This document shows positions 34,801-46,128 of a stretch of 64,000 nt of DNA, piece by piece. The translations under genes were made by a program, and so were the position numbers. Where the stretch lies: assembly GCA_034387635.1 (NCBI GenBank), contig JAOANU010000014.1, positions 186,001 to 250,000 on the forward strand. The letters are read 5' to 3'. The stretch is from Rhodosporidiobolus odoratus (Eukaryota; Basidiomycota; Microbotryomycetes; Sporidiobolales; Sporidiobolaceae). Numbering within the stretch: the stretch's first letter is position 1; each line of letters begins with the position of its first letter. The notes below the pieces were generated by a model. The model ran no database searches and was not told the origin of the DNA. It saw only the letters and a list, made by a program, of their open reading frames with translations.

Positions 34801-37700
34801 CTACTTCCCCAACCCAACCAACCCCCACCCCTCCAACACCAACCTCCTCCCACACCACAGCCAAACCACTCCAAACACCCCCGCCGAGATGGTCAAATTC
34901 AACACGGCGTACAAGTCGGGAAGATGGATCGGGGGAGGGGTGAGGGATTCGGTGAGGTGCAGGGTGAAGATGGCGGCGTAGGTAGTCTGCGCGACGCGAG
35001 TGAGGGAGCGCGGGAAGGGTTAGTGTGAAGGAGAAGGAGAAGGAGAAGGGAGAGTGAGAAGAAGGGGAAAAACACGAACGAGAGAGACAACCTTGAGGAA
35101 GGATGGTCGGAGAGTTAGGGGGTTGTAGCCGATGGACCAGTTCCAGAGCAGGAGCAGGGAGAGGTATTGCGTCGAGAGACCGTCTCGGCGAAGGAGTGGC
35201 CACATTCTGCAATACAGAAGGCAGGAAGTGCGAATTTGGGTCAGCCTCGCGAACTTGGACATGAAGTCGAAGGGCGTAGTATAGGGGCGCAATCAAAAGG
35301 CGATCTAGTGTTCGTAGCGCAGGAGGAGCGGCGCAACTTTGAGGGAAAGAGGTAACGAAGGAGTGGATGGGGGAAGAGAACCGCAAAATCGACTCACGAA
35401 AATACCCCCACATTGTTTACCAAAACTCCCCACTCCCACTCCCCCCTACCCCATCCACTCTCCCTAGCGCCCATCATGACCGTCAAAGGCATGAGGGGTA
35501 AGAGGATACTCTTCTCATGTACTTGAAAGGAGAAGAGGAAGAAGGATAGGCTGCTGAAGAGGAGAAGGTGAGGAAGGAGGACTGATGTAGGGGCTGGAGG
35601 AGAGGCGGTGGGTTTGACAACCGGTCCGAGTCGAGAAGCGGCTGGGGAAGGAGAAGAGGAAGTCGAATCCGAGTGCTCAAGTTTGTGCGAAACCCAAGCA
35701 ACCCCAATCACCATCGGAGCGACCGCCGTCCCCGTCACCAGTAGAGCCAACTTCGCCAAAGTGGCCACGTTCGCCAATTGACGAAGTTTGACGACGACAT
35801 TGAGGGCGCACCAGAGGTTTGCGACTTTGTCTTCGAAGAGGCCGCGGGAGAAGGGGAAGATTCGGGTCAAGGCCGTCAGGAGGGTGGTGAGAGGGTGTGG
35901 GGAGGTGAGGAGGAGGGGGAGGAAAAGGAGGGTGAAGGAGAGGAGGACGGTTAGGGAGAGGTGGAGGAGATGGGTTAGGCTGTAGGTGGAGCGGGGTAGA
36001 GGGAAAGGTGGAAGGCAGAGCAGGAGGGGTCAGTACCGCTTACAACAACGCTATCAAACACCCTTTCACGCCCACGCAACGATTGTGTACTGGGCGAGGG
36101 TGAGCAGCGCCAGCACGCCTTGTAAGCAAGGGGTGGAGGGAGAAAAAACGCCGCACCCTTTCCTCCCACCCAACCACAGACACTTCCCGAGCAAATAAGC
36201 AAAGACCCCAGGCGCATAGTACAGCGCCATCTGTTTGAACCCCAGGCTGAGAACGAACAAGAATGACCCGACGAGGTCGTGACCTGCTTGAAAGGCGTTT
36301 AGGGCATGAAGAGTGAGGGCTAGCATGATCGAGTTGTATCTGTACGTTGGTCGAGGTGGGAGATTAGAGTGCATGCGAGAGGGAGTTGATACGAGGGGAG
36401 GTAACGAGTGAAAGGAACGAAGGACTCAACTGGAAATGACCGTTGTCAATGAGAATGAGCGCAGGTTGAAGGAGTATCGTCAATGAAGCTACGAGCTGTG
36501 CGTTTGTTGAGCAGCTCCATCAGCCCAACCTCTGTTATATACCTCTGGAGGCATATTGAGGGGTATGGAAAAAGCGATCCGGAGAACGCACCATCCTCCT
36601 CAATCCCCTCCTTTGATCCCTACTACTTCCCCCGTAATTCCTCCTTACATACACCAGTACCGCACTAACCCACAATACCACATCCCCAACCACCACACTA
36701 GCCCTCATCCAATTCCTCAGCCCTCCCTCTTCTTCCAATCGTTCCATCTCGTTCTCCCACGCCACGTGGTCCGTCTTCGTGCAGTTTTGGGAACGAGGAC
36801 GGAGGGTGACGTAGCGTGCGGTTGTAGGGGAGAGACGAGCGAGAGTACCGAGGAGGAGAGAATGGTAGGCTGTTAGAGGTGGGTAGTCGAGGCCCCAGTA
36901 GGGCGAGTCGTGCGTGTACCATTCGCTGACCGCAAGAGATGTGTTGGAGGAGGGCGGAGGAGGTCGATGTATTTTGCAGGGAGTATAGGGAAGGTGGGTT
37001 AGGTGGTTTAGAGAGGAAGAGGTTAGCGCTAGCCAGTGTCGTTGGGCTTCGAGGTCGCCTCGTAATGGTGGGGTCGCGTAGCCTGTTCCCTCGAGCGGTC
37101 GAGTCAGTGCATCGAGAAATAAGGGAAAGCTAAAGACGCACCTGAGTATCCTCCTAGCCCAACACACCATTTTACGAGCACCACGATCACCACCGCGAGC
37201 ACCATAGCATACGGTTTAAGCTTCTCCTGTTCCGTCATCCACCTAGCCCAGCTCCGTAGCGGCGAGTCAGTCGAGTCGTCCCTGCTCCCCGCATGGATTC
37301 CCTCACCCCGTCCGTCTCCCTCTTGTTGTTTTCCACCGGCCGCCGACCTTGTCTTGTCCCTCTCTGCCCGCCTAGCTTCCCTGCGTTGCCTCCTCTGTTC
37401 CTGGGTCTCTACCGGTGCGAACGAGCTAAACGCGCTCAATCCGCTTTCGCTAGCCGTATCGTGAGAGCAGAGATTGCTGGCTCTTGCATGGCTTTCTCTG
37501 TCGAGATCTCGGTCCCGATGAGACGAGCCGGGTACTCTGGTGGATGTCGAGTGTCTGACGCGGAGGAGTGAGTCGGTTGAGGCAGGGGGAAGATGAGGAG
37601 TCGTGGTGGAAGATGAGGAAGTGGTCGGGTGGGGGAAGGGTTGGTAGGCTTGACGGCGGGAGGAGGGGGCCGAGGTGGCTGAGAGGCGTGAGGAGGGCAT
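34801..37700 (-). CDS. ALG6: Dolichyl-P-Glc:Man9GlcNAc2-PP-dolichol alpha-1,3-glucosyltransferase ALG6
   Basis: Seven exons (37700-37142, 37082-36592, 36495-36431, 36339-36070, 35979-35398, 35206-35092, 34986-34801) give 755 residues. ALG6 signatures are GDLEAQRHW and WGLDYPPLTAYHSLLLG in the first lumenal loop, LLQPALILIDNGHFQYNSIM, FKQMALYYAP, the FPFSRGLFEDKVANLWC block and FSMWPLLRRDGL. The multi-span ER protein adds the first glucose to the N-glycan precursor. An unusual cytosolic N-terminal extension of about 180 residues, Ser/Thr-rich and then Arg/Glu-rich, precedes the first span (KLKPYAMVLAVVIVVLVKW). GMPPA, which belongs to the same pathway, lies 6 kb away. Confidence 0.93.
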
Positions 37701-38296
37701 ACCGTCGGCTGCTTGGGAGGACAGCCTGACCCCAAGAGGCGCTGCGTATACTTGAAAAGCGAGGAAACGATGAGGAGGCAAACTGGGGACGGCGGGAACG
37801 CTGCAGGAAGCTTGTCGATCGGTGAGATGGAGTGCTGGGAGCTGAAGGCTAGTAACCTAGCAGCACTAGTAAGCAGTACGAAGCGATAATGTCGAAGTTC
37901 AAATAAAGTTGACCCTGCGGACAGTTTCTTCGACGTTCGTGTCTTCCCCCCCCCCCCTCCCTTCTCGATCCTCACTAAGCTAGCGGATCCACAGTTTCGT
38001 GCGAAAGACCCTACAGCAGCGTGTCCATTCCATACCTTGTCCCGAGTCGACTTTGATTCCGGCGGCTTGCCTCGCCGCTCCACCCGCCGTCCCCTTGTCA
38101 CTTTCCTCATTCCCTCATAGACCACTAGCCAGATCTGTCACACAGCTCATCCCCCGACCGCGCTTCACTTTCGCCCGTGCCGTCTCGACCGGTCCTCCCC
38201 TTTCCCTTTCTTCCGTCCGACTAGCTTCCCCGACCGCTCTCCCCTCGCCTCGCCTCCCCTCCCCTCTCCTCCCCTCGACTCCTTCCTAGCCCAATC
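37701..38296. other. Divergent intergenic region
   Basis: Shared upstream region of ALG6 (minus) and the NAD+ carrier (plus), about 600 bases. A run of C near 37950 is present. No further gene seen. Confidence 0.5.
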
Positions 38297-40025
38297 ATGC
38301 GGATAACCATCGCAGACCGTGACCCTTCCTCTTCCAAAATACCCGGTGCAGCCTGGTTCAGAGGAGCAGAATCCATGGTCGCAGGTGCAGGCGCCGGTCT
38401 CGTAACTTCAATCCTCACTTGCCCACTAGACGTCATAAAGACAAAGTTACAGGCTGGAGGAGCAAATTCGGCGGGACCGGGAGGGTTGGTCGGTACGCTT
38501 TCCCTTGCTGTCCTTCGATTGACGGCCGAGGTGAGAGAGTCAGTATGCGAAGGCGAAACTCTTTCGACACGGGTTTCGCGCATTCGTACTTCTCGATTCA
38601 AGCTGATTCTCCTCTCTCCTCTTACTCTCACTCTCTCTCTTCACCACGATGCTCGCCCTCTCTTGTCGCCGCGCTACCATCTCTCCCCTTTACCGACCTC
38701 CCTGACAACCTCCCCTTCTCTTCTACCTCATTAAGGCACTGCCAAATACATCTACTCAACCGATGGCGTTCGAGGTCTCTACCGAGGCTTAGGACCCACC
38801 GTCATCGGCTACCTTCCCACCTGGGCCATCTACTTCACCGTCTACGACCAGGCCAAAGCCCGACTGAGCGAGGTTCGAGGTGCGTCGAAATTTTCGCTTT
38901 CTCTTCTCGACGCCCGAAGCAACGCGTTGCTTCGGGCGGGGCATGAAGAGGGAAGCAGCAACAACGACAACAAGTGGGACATGATGAACAAATCAATACA
39001 TTGTATCCTTAGACCTCTGACGAACCTTCCACCTTTCGGGGTGGATGACCTTGAATATAGACAAAACTGCCGAAAGGCGCGTCTGATCCCGTTGTTGGTC
39101 GTTGTTGTGTGCAACAAGGGGCGGACGGGAGTCAACAGATGCCAGTGGCAGAGAACTGGAGCTGACCCATACCTTCGTTCTCCTCCTTCCTCGCCCTCCC
39201 CCCCCCCTCCCCCCTTCAGGCCCCGACGACCCCCTCTCACACATCGCCGCCGCCATGGTCGCAGGCGCCTCAGGAACAATCCTCACCAACCCACTATGGG
39301 TCGTCAAAACCCGTTTCATGACGCAAGAAACCTCTCCTTCTTCCCCCGAACGACGGTACCGATCTACCTGGGACGCACTGCGACGAATCTACGCTCAAGA
39401 AGGCATGATTGCGTTTTATCGAGGATTATTGCCCAGTTTGTTTGGGGTTGTTCATGTCGCGGTTCAGTTTCCGTTGTATGAGAGGTTCAAGGCGTTGTCT
39501 CGTGAGCATTCCCTTTCTCTCTTGCCTCTCTCTTGTACGGTAGCTGATAACCATGTCTGAATCAGGACCACCCGACGGCTCCGACATCCCCTCTTCCATG
39601 ATCCTCCTCTGTTCCTCCGCCTCGAAAATGATCGCCTCAGTCGCAACCTACCCACACGAAGTCCTTCGTACTCGATTACAGATTCAGAAGCACGACGCAA
39701 AGGCTGCTGCTGCTGGAGCTGGAGAAGGCAAGAAACCGGTCGCGTTTGAGGGGTTGGCTGAGACGGCTCGGAGGATCTTGAGGGAAGAGGGTGGGAGAGG
39801 GTTTTATAGAGGCATGGGTGCGTTGTCCCTTTTCCCCTTCAGCTTTACCTCGCTGACGCTCGTCCGCCTCGTTTCTGATCGTCTCGCACAGGCGTCAACC
39901 TGACTCGAACGGTCCCAGCTGCGGCGCTTACTATCACTTCTTACGAGTGGATGATGCGGTATATTATGCGATTCACTCATCCTGAATTGAGGGGCAGGGC
40001 GGCGGAGGAGGCTCGAGGAGGCTAA
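38297..40025 (+). CDS. NDT1: Mitochondrial carrier, NAD+ transporter type
   Basis: Exons 38297-38492, 38736-38879, 39220-39501, 39566-39817, 39892-40025 give 335 residues. Three mitochondrial-carrier repeats carry the signatures CPLDVIKTKLQ, NPLWVVKTRFM and YPHEVLRTRLQ, each with its downstream GLYRG/FYRG/GFYRG. The sequence GPTVIGYLPTWAIYFTVYD after repeat 1 and the W in the second signature are characteristic of the NAD+ carriers Ndt1/Ndt2 (YIA6/YEA6) and the close pyrimidine-nucleotide carrier Rim2. The first seems the better match. Located in the inner mitochondrial membrane, importing NAD+ into the matrix. The last intron sits inside repeat 3. Confidence 0.88.
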
Positions 40026-41036
40026 TAGCTCCTCCTCGTGTGCTCAGTCTGTTCCATACCCGCATCCAAAACTCCTCGATCACTTTTGTCTAATCGTTGT
40101 AGACCACTCTTTCTCCTCCTAGTCCGTCCTATTCTGTCTCCGCCCTCTCTTTCATGCTCTGGTGTGCTCGCTCGCTCTCTATCAAAGACCAATCGTCTTT
40201 CTGTTGTCATAACATTCTCGTGATTGTCTCTTTCTTCCTTCCTTCCTTTCTTTGCACGCTGCCGCTTTGCACGCGAGAGGCTGAAGTGCGACAGACCACC
40301 TCTGTCACGCAACTGAGCGAGAAGCGAGAGGGTTCTGAGGAGCGAGGGGTGGTGCAATTTGATGGTTCGTGAGGGCCGATACACCTCTAAATCGCTGGCT
40401 TTCTCTTGTGCTTGCCAAGCATGCTCAGTAGCTTCAAGGTGGCTTCTATGGGTCTGGCCCTGCCAGTAACAGCACCGCTTGAACCGGATCGACGACTTCC
40501 ATCGACTTCATCAGTTGGCGACTCTCGAGGAACATCTCCGTGCGGGTACAACGACATGGACGGACGAGGGCAACGTCGACAGTCAGATGACAGCGATCAG
40601 AAAGGCGGCAGCTGGTCACGGATCTGTGCAACGGTCGGAACACCTCTTCCTTTCTTCACACTTCCTTCCAACCTTTGCTATACCGCGCATGCTATCCTTT
40701 GCTGCAGTCTTGTGCCGCAGCATCCGGTTACATATCCAGAGTGTCTCTGCAGCCCATTCGACTCGAGCTCACTTGCGGACCCTTCTAGCCAGCGCCTTGA
40801 CATCATCAAATGGTACCGACATCGTACCCAAGCACAGCGCGCTGTAACTTCCGCCGCGCGACTCCTTGCCAACGCTTAGTCTGCTAGTCGCACCGCAGGA
40901 GTGACAACCATCACCCAGTAATAGCACAGACCCGGCACACATGCACTCCGCGGACCCGCCTCGATTTTTTTTTTTCCCTCCTAGTCAGCTTTGGGTCAAC
41001 TTAGCAAGACTCCTTCCCTTCTACTCCTTAGAGAGA
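40026..41036. other. Intergenic, includes duplicated segment
   Basis: About 1 kb downstream of the carrier. 40417-40530 matches inverted sequence at 54487-54370, so the duplicated unit starts well upstream of protein A. Short open frames here differ between the copies and are not supported. Confidence 0.5.
40417..40530 (+). repeat. Upstream part of duplicated segment, copy A
   Basis: Sequence beginning near aagcatgctcagtagcttca is closely similar, with substitutions and no long gaps, to the reverse complement of 54370-54487. It shows that the protein A/B duplication included several hundred upstream bases. Confidence 0.7.
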
Positions 41037-42070
41037 ATGGCATACTCTCGTAGCGCCAGAGTACCTCTGCTCGACCACATCAGCCGATCCGACCACGACC
41101 CATCGACTTCGCCCCATGCCGACTTTGACCTTCCCCGTCGCAACACTCGTCAATTGTATGCTTTAGGAGTCAGACGACCACCAGCCAATATTTCATATAG
41201 ACCAGAAATTCGGGGCAATCTTGCGACGGGACAGCAACAGGAGCCTCCACGGTATGCCTATGTGTCGGACGGGCAACCTGTTCCTGCACACCTATGGCCC
41301 CCACCTCCGCCAGCACCCGTGGCTCAACCTCCGAGAATCCCGCTTGCAGGATCAGGACGACGCCGAGCGACTGCAGCCGAAGCACGCGAAGCGCAAGAAG
41401 AGCGCGCACGACTAGCAGAAGCACCATCTGAAGAGGCAGAAAGCAGTGAGGAGGTGCGCCTTTCCCTCTCTTGCTACCGGAACCATTGCTGAACACACTG
41501 GTTTTTGCGCATCAGCAGGACTCCCACTCTGAACTCGACCCTCTTCCTCAAGCTATTTCCCACCCGCCATCGCGCCAATCCTCCCGCAACTCTCAGCATA
41601 TTCTGCCCGACCCTCCTGCTCAAGCTATTCCACTCCCACCGTCGCGTCAACCATCCCTGTCATCCACCGGATCTCGGCGTACTCTGCCTGAAGCCGCCCC
41701 TCCAGCTCCCGGACCTCATTCTCCTGCATTCTACCCTCTCGAGGTGCTCGAAGACCGTCCGGAGCCGCGTCCGGCTTCTCGTGGACCTACTCGTACGCGT
41801 ACATCCACTCGTGGCACACGGCTTTGGCTCTGCTTCTCGCCAAAATGCATCGTATGGATCGTGGTTATCTTACTTGCAAGCCACTATTCTTTGCCCCTCC
41901 TCAACGGCTCCTGTTGGTGTTGCTGGGCGTTGACCTATTCTCCCGCAGCTCCTTCTATTTGTTCTTTTGGTCACGCAGTTGATGTGATAGGCGACATGTT
42001 CTCAGGAGTACGTCATCTACAGGCATCAGCAACAAGTACCAAGGCGTTTTTGACCCTGCTCCCGCGGTAG
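41037..42070 (+). CDS. SARVPLLDH-family protein A (Pro/Ser-rich, hydrophobic C-terminus)
   Basis: Exons 41037-41453 and 41516-42070 (donor gtgcgc, phase 0) give about 323 residues. The start MAYSRSARVPLLDHISRSDH and FDLPRRNTRQLYALGVRRPP are almost the same as in protein B at 53880. The middle is Pro/Ser/Ala-rich with two internal repeats around HPPSRQSSR / LPPSRQPSL. Near the C-terminus a basic stretch (RTRTSTRGTR) is followed by a single hydrophobic segment (IVWIVVILLASHYSLPLL) and a Cys-rich patch. This suggests a membrane-anchored protein with a large disordered cytosolic part. I recognise no known family. Confidence 0.65.
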
Positions 42071-42226
42071 CTGTCTCCGCTAGCCCACACTGTCACTTTG
42101 AACATCCCTGCCTGAGGATACCCTGCAGTCTCGAAAGTCGTGTCTTCTTTCACTTCTCAAGCATTATTCAAAAGCAAGAGAGAAAGGAAAAGAAGTCACC
42201 AAAATTGAGTTGATATAGCCGGACTG

Positions 42227-42535
42227 CTAGTGCTCGACGAGTGCAATGTCGAGAACAAGTTTCTTTCCCTCGACTAACTCCTGCTCAGCGCAGACAAGCG
42301 CGGTGAAAACGTGATCGTTAGAAAGGTTGACGAAAAGACGCCCAACAAAGAGTGTAAAGACAGTAGGGTGCACCCGCTCGTCCAGATTGGCCGCGACGGC
42401 TTCCAGCAGGAAAGGGCTGGCGAGTCGACCTTCTGCATGCGTCAGAGCGGGACGGCGAATCGTTCGTCCTCCTCCCGTGGCCGGGACAAGGTACGGTCGC
42501 CACGGGACCACATCCAACAACTCGAAGAGACGGCT
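42227..42535 (-). CDS. Possible C-terminal exon of an unknown gene
   Basis: A minus-strand frame open back to a TAG at about 42560 reads FELLDVVPWRPYLVP ... HPTVFTLFVGRLFVNLSN ... LVEGKKLVLDIALVEH, stop 42227. It has the amphipathic look of a folded domain, loosely like proteasome-assembly chaperone C-termini, but I cannot confirm this. A preceding exon on the same strand (FNEIVILVNRNGTYDSS, near 42600-42640) could join through an intron ending ggtag, yet it overlaps the plus-strand gene model at 42550-43058. Only one of the two is likely right there. Confidence 0.3.
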   Translation of the reverse strand, partial: SRLFELLDVVPWRPYLVPATGGGRTIRRPALTHAEGRLASPFLLEAVAANLDERVHPTVFTLFVGRLFVNLSNDHVFTALVCAEQELVEGKKLVLDIALVEH

Positions 42536-42549
42536 TGGTTTGGAGAAAC

Positions 42550-43058
42550 GCTACCCTTGCGTCGGTGGTCCGTTCGGGGCTGGAGTCATAGGTCCCATTC
42601 CTGTTCACGAGGATCACGATCTCGTTGAATGTACGGATCCTACGGGGGAGTTGAAGGGGATCAAAGAGAGGGGTGAGGGAGTTTGGGTGACGGAGGCATT
42701 CGTACGTTTCTTCAGCTCCTCGTTCTTTCTTCCTTTCCTGCCTTCTCTTCATCTCCCTTTTCATCGCCCGTCACTCTGTCCTTCCCCTGCGGATGGTTAA
42801 CTGACCTCCCTCTCTCATTCTTTCCACACTCAGCTCACCTCCACATCTACCACCCTCCCCACCCTCTGCAATCACCACCTCTCCCTCCGCAATCCCACCA
42901 ACACTTCCGAGGCAGCGACTTTCATTATCGTCGGTTCTACTGGGTCTCAGTACGCTTTGAGGATGGCTGTGGCGTTGAGTGATAAGACTGGGTTCATGGG
43001 GGAGGAGGATGGGAATCCGCATAAGGGGAAGGGGGTTCAGGTTGCCCTGCTCGATTAA
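42550..43058 (+). CDS. Unknown protein, 3' exons
   Basis: A plus-strand exon ending 42701 at a strong donor (ttc|gtacgt) joins in phase 0 to 42834-43058 (acceptor cactcag). The C-terminus reads LTSTSTTLPTLCNHHLSLRN, then FIIVGSTGSQYALRMAVALS and VQVALLD, stop 43056-43058. Codon use in the last exon is typical of real exons here. The 5' end is not visible: no in-frame ATG precedes it convincingly, and an upstream intron is probable. Function unknown; the compact alpha/beta pattern suggests a small folded protein. Confidence 0.45.
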
Positions 43059-43406
43059 GGGAGTTGCCGTGATGGTGGTGGTGGTGGTGACAAGGCTTGA
43101 GGTGGTCGGTGACTATAGATGCAATGGTCGTAGGCGCGCTTATCTATTCCGGGTTGGCCTTTGCAACTTGTCCTTGTAACTCTTTCTCACTTCGTTCCGT
43201 GCGCACGCGGAAGAGAGCGGTATCGTCCATTGCATGTATTGCACCTGTTTGTAACTTTGTAAGGAAATCAAAGCTCGAGAAGAAGAAGAGAGGGGGGAGA
43301 AAAAAGAGAGCAAGAAAAGGCACTTTGAACGATGTGAGAAAACGAAGGGGGCAAGTGCTACTCGAGAGATGAAACTGCTGGGAGGGAGAGAGAGAGGGAA
43401 GACTGC
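43059..43406. other. Intergenic
   Basis: Between convergent genes; AG-rich near 43280-43340. No gene seen. Confidence 0.5.
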
Positions 43407-45109
43407 CTAAAGAAGGACCTCGTTCTTGGCACTCTTGGAGAGAACCTTACTCGGCAAAACGATGCAAGAACGAATGTGAACCTCCTTGGAAACCGAGACG
43501 TCCTTGCCTGTTTCACAGCCATCGTGATTAGCCACCGCGGATCTAAGGCTGCCGAGAAGAGGGAGAGAGACAAACCGAGGATGGCAATGCTCTGTTTGTC
43601 GCCGACCAGCGGCGCACCCTCAACGCGAGACCAGGCGCCAAGCTTGGAGTCTTCGCCGATGATCGAGTAGAGGACGCAAGAGTTCTTCTACTCGTCGCGA
43701 CGCAGAACCAACATAGGAAAACATCAGCACGATTCCCCCATGGTGGTCGGGGGCGGAGAAGAGCAAGGACAAAAAAGGAACAGAAAAACGCACGTCCAAA
43801 ACCACGTTGTCCAACAAGATACTCTCCTTAACCCGAACCCCCGCCCCAACCCTAACCCCACTTCCAATGCTAACATTCGGACCAATCTTTGCCGAATCGT
43901 CAATCTCTGCACTTTCGTGAATGAAGCAGGGTTCGACGATTTCAGGTCCCTTCTTTTTCGCGTTCGAGTAGTCGGCGCGGGATTTGGCGAGGATGGTAGG
44001 GGAACGACGGCGGAGGAGGGTCGGGTTGGTAGTCTTGTAAGAGGCGAGGATGAGAGCGTTGGCCGGGATGGCCGAGCTGCAGTTCATTCATCGCACAGTT
44101 TAGTCGCTATGCGATTCGGAGTCGGAAGCCGTACGGAAGGGACGCGAGGAAAGAGACCTACGCAGCACTCTTGACCTGAACCCAGTTCTCCCTAGTCTGG
44201 TACACATACAACTTACCCTGTTCCGCCAAGGGAGCCAATACATCCTGTTCCAACCTCAGGATATCCTCATTCTGCTCCTCCTCAAACGACATACCGGTGG
44301 GCGAGTTGGCCCTCCTAACCTTGGCATCCATACTCTCCTTGATCGAGCTAAACAAAAGCGTCGAGTCAAAGAGGTAAACACCGGCGTTGACCGTGTCGGA
44401 AAGGTAATCGTCCGGCTTCTCGACGTAGTGCTTGGCTTGAGTTGTCGATTCGTCGACGACGATGCAGCCAAACTTGTTGGCTTCCTCACGGGGGACCTTG
44501 ACCGCCATGACGGTACCGACGCCGCGGTGACCGGAGTGGAACTTCTGGAGAGCGTCGAGCGGCCAGCCGCAGACAATGTCGGAGTGGAGGACGAAGAGCT
44601 GGGAAGGGGAGTTCTTGAGGATAAGGTCGCGGTAGTGGTAGAGACCGCTGGAGGGACAAGTGAGTTCAGCTAACGCTATCAGGGGCGATTCGCGTCGAGA
44701 AGAGAATTCGCAACGCACCCAGCAGTGCCAAGAGCGTGGTATTCCCTCAAGTACCTGATCTGGAGGTTGGGGAAATCGCGCGAAGCCTCCTTGATGAACG
44801 GAGCAATAACAGCCTCATCGTCTGACCGGCGCAGCAAATGATGTATGTGGAAAGTCGGGCAAGAGCACGGAATCCTCGACGTCAGTACTTGGCAAGGTAT
44901 ATTTACAAAGACGGAGGAAACGCACAAAATCCGACCAAGAGAACCTCATTCAGCCCCTCAACTCTGCTCAGCGCGACCAGCGAGTGCCAGATGATAGGAC
45001 GACCACCGACGCTGAAGAGGGGCTTGGGGACGTCGAGGGAGAGGGGGCGGAAACGGGTGCCCTTCGAGGGACCACCAATGAGGATGACGGCTTTGGAGGT
45101 GGTGACCAT
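43407..45109 (-). CDS. GMPPA: Mannose-1-phosphate guanylyltransferase alpha-type protein (GMPPA)
   Basis: Six exons (45109-44926, 44821-44719, 44647-44162, 44076-43794, 43687-43576, 43507-43407) give 422 residues, the length of animal GMPPA. The nucleotidyltransferase domain starts [19 protein letters not shown], with [15 protein letters not shown] and [14 protein letters not shown]. The C-terminal half is a left-handed beta-helix of hexapeptide repeats ([20 protein letters not shown]). The IGGPSKGTR loop marks the alpha type rather than the catalytic GMPPB/Psa1 type. In animals GMPPA is a GDP-mannose-sensing regulatory partner of GMPPB; the same role is inferred here. Cytosolic, supplying and balancing GDP-mannose for N-glycans, O-mannose and wall mannan. 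Confidence 0.92.
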
Positions 45110-46128
45110 TCTTCGTTACTGTTCTGCACGAGAAAGAATAGGTGACGACGAAGAGCGGAGAGAGCGAAGGACAGGCGGGAGGAACAGTCGTGAAGTATGT
45201 AGGGGAAGGGAAGCAGAGAAAGAATCGAGGTCAGCCCCGGTCCCGCGTAGTTGCCGCCGCACTCGAGCTGTTTCAAGTGCTTCCGCTCGCCATAGCTGCA
45301 CTGCCGTATAGTACACCCCTATCGACCCGGAGCATCTCCACTCCAATATCCTTCCGTCGAACGTCCCTCCCCACCCATCGCACATTGGTTCCGTCTAGTT
45401 GCTCCCTGAGCGGCAGCAGCCAATACGGCCACATCAGATCGTGTCTGCCTGCCGATCTCGTCTCGTACAGCTGCTCCCCCCCCCCCCTCCCGTTCCGACC
45501 CCTTGCTTCGCTGCCCAAAACTGCCCAGCCGTCGGAGGCGTCGACGACGAGCGCAAGTCGGAGCCTCGCAGGATGTGCCAGTGCCTGTGGTGCTGGATTG
45601 TCGTTGCTTGTTGCTTGTTGGTGGTGATGAGATCGACCGCTCGCCGGTACGGACACGTTCAACGAAGGGAGGGGGAAAGTGCAGCAGGAACGAGATGTGC
45701 TGCGAGCTCTGCAAGAGACACAAAGGGATGCTACTGACAGGACTTGAGAGTTTGGTGGGGAATGAGCGGACGAGGGAAGGCGCACTTGGTTGATGATGAG
45801 GGGGAACCAGCAAATTCATGTCTCGCCTTTCTGCACAAAGCTACAGAGGCCCTGTCCAAACAATACAGCGTGGCTCTGACTGGCCAGCAGGTGCAGAACG
45901 AGTTCCAAGCGGAAACGAACGGATCGCCTTTTCTTTTTCCTACTTTTACGTGCCATGTGCTCCTTTCCGCCGTCGTCCCTCCCCCCCAATCTGGTAGCGC
46001 AACCTCTGTGCATGTCACTCATGTACGCACCGCTCATCTTCATGCGCCTATCGCTCCCTTCCCCCTCTCGCCCTCCCCTCTCCTTGTCCCCTTCGTCTCC
46101 TGTCCTCTTTCTTCCCCACTCGACAGGC
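45110..46128. other. Intergenic
   Basis: About 1 kb upstream of GMPPA and downstream of SHP1. C-runs near 45480. Several frames are open on both strands but none has splice or family support. Confidence 0.5.

Noticed and set aside
34801..34986. Suspected frameshift in the last ALG6 exon
   Set aside because: On recounting the bases the exon is 186 long and reads cleanly through HLPDLYAVLNLTISAGVFG to the stop; the suspicion was a reading error.
37945..37965. C-runs near 37950, 39200 and 45480 and the T-run at 40967 as functional elements
   Set aside because: They lie in introns or intergenic DNA and look like ordinary homopolymer or pyrimidine tracts.
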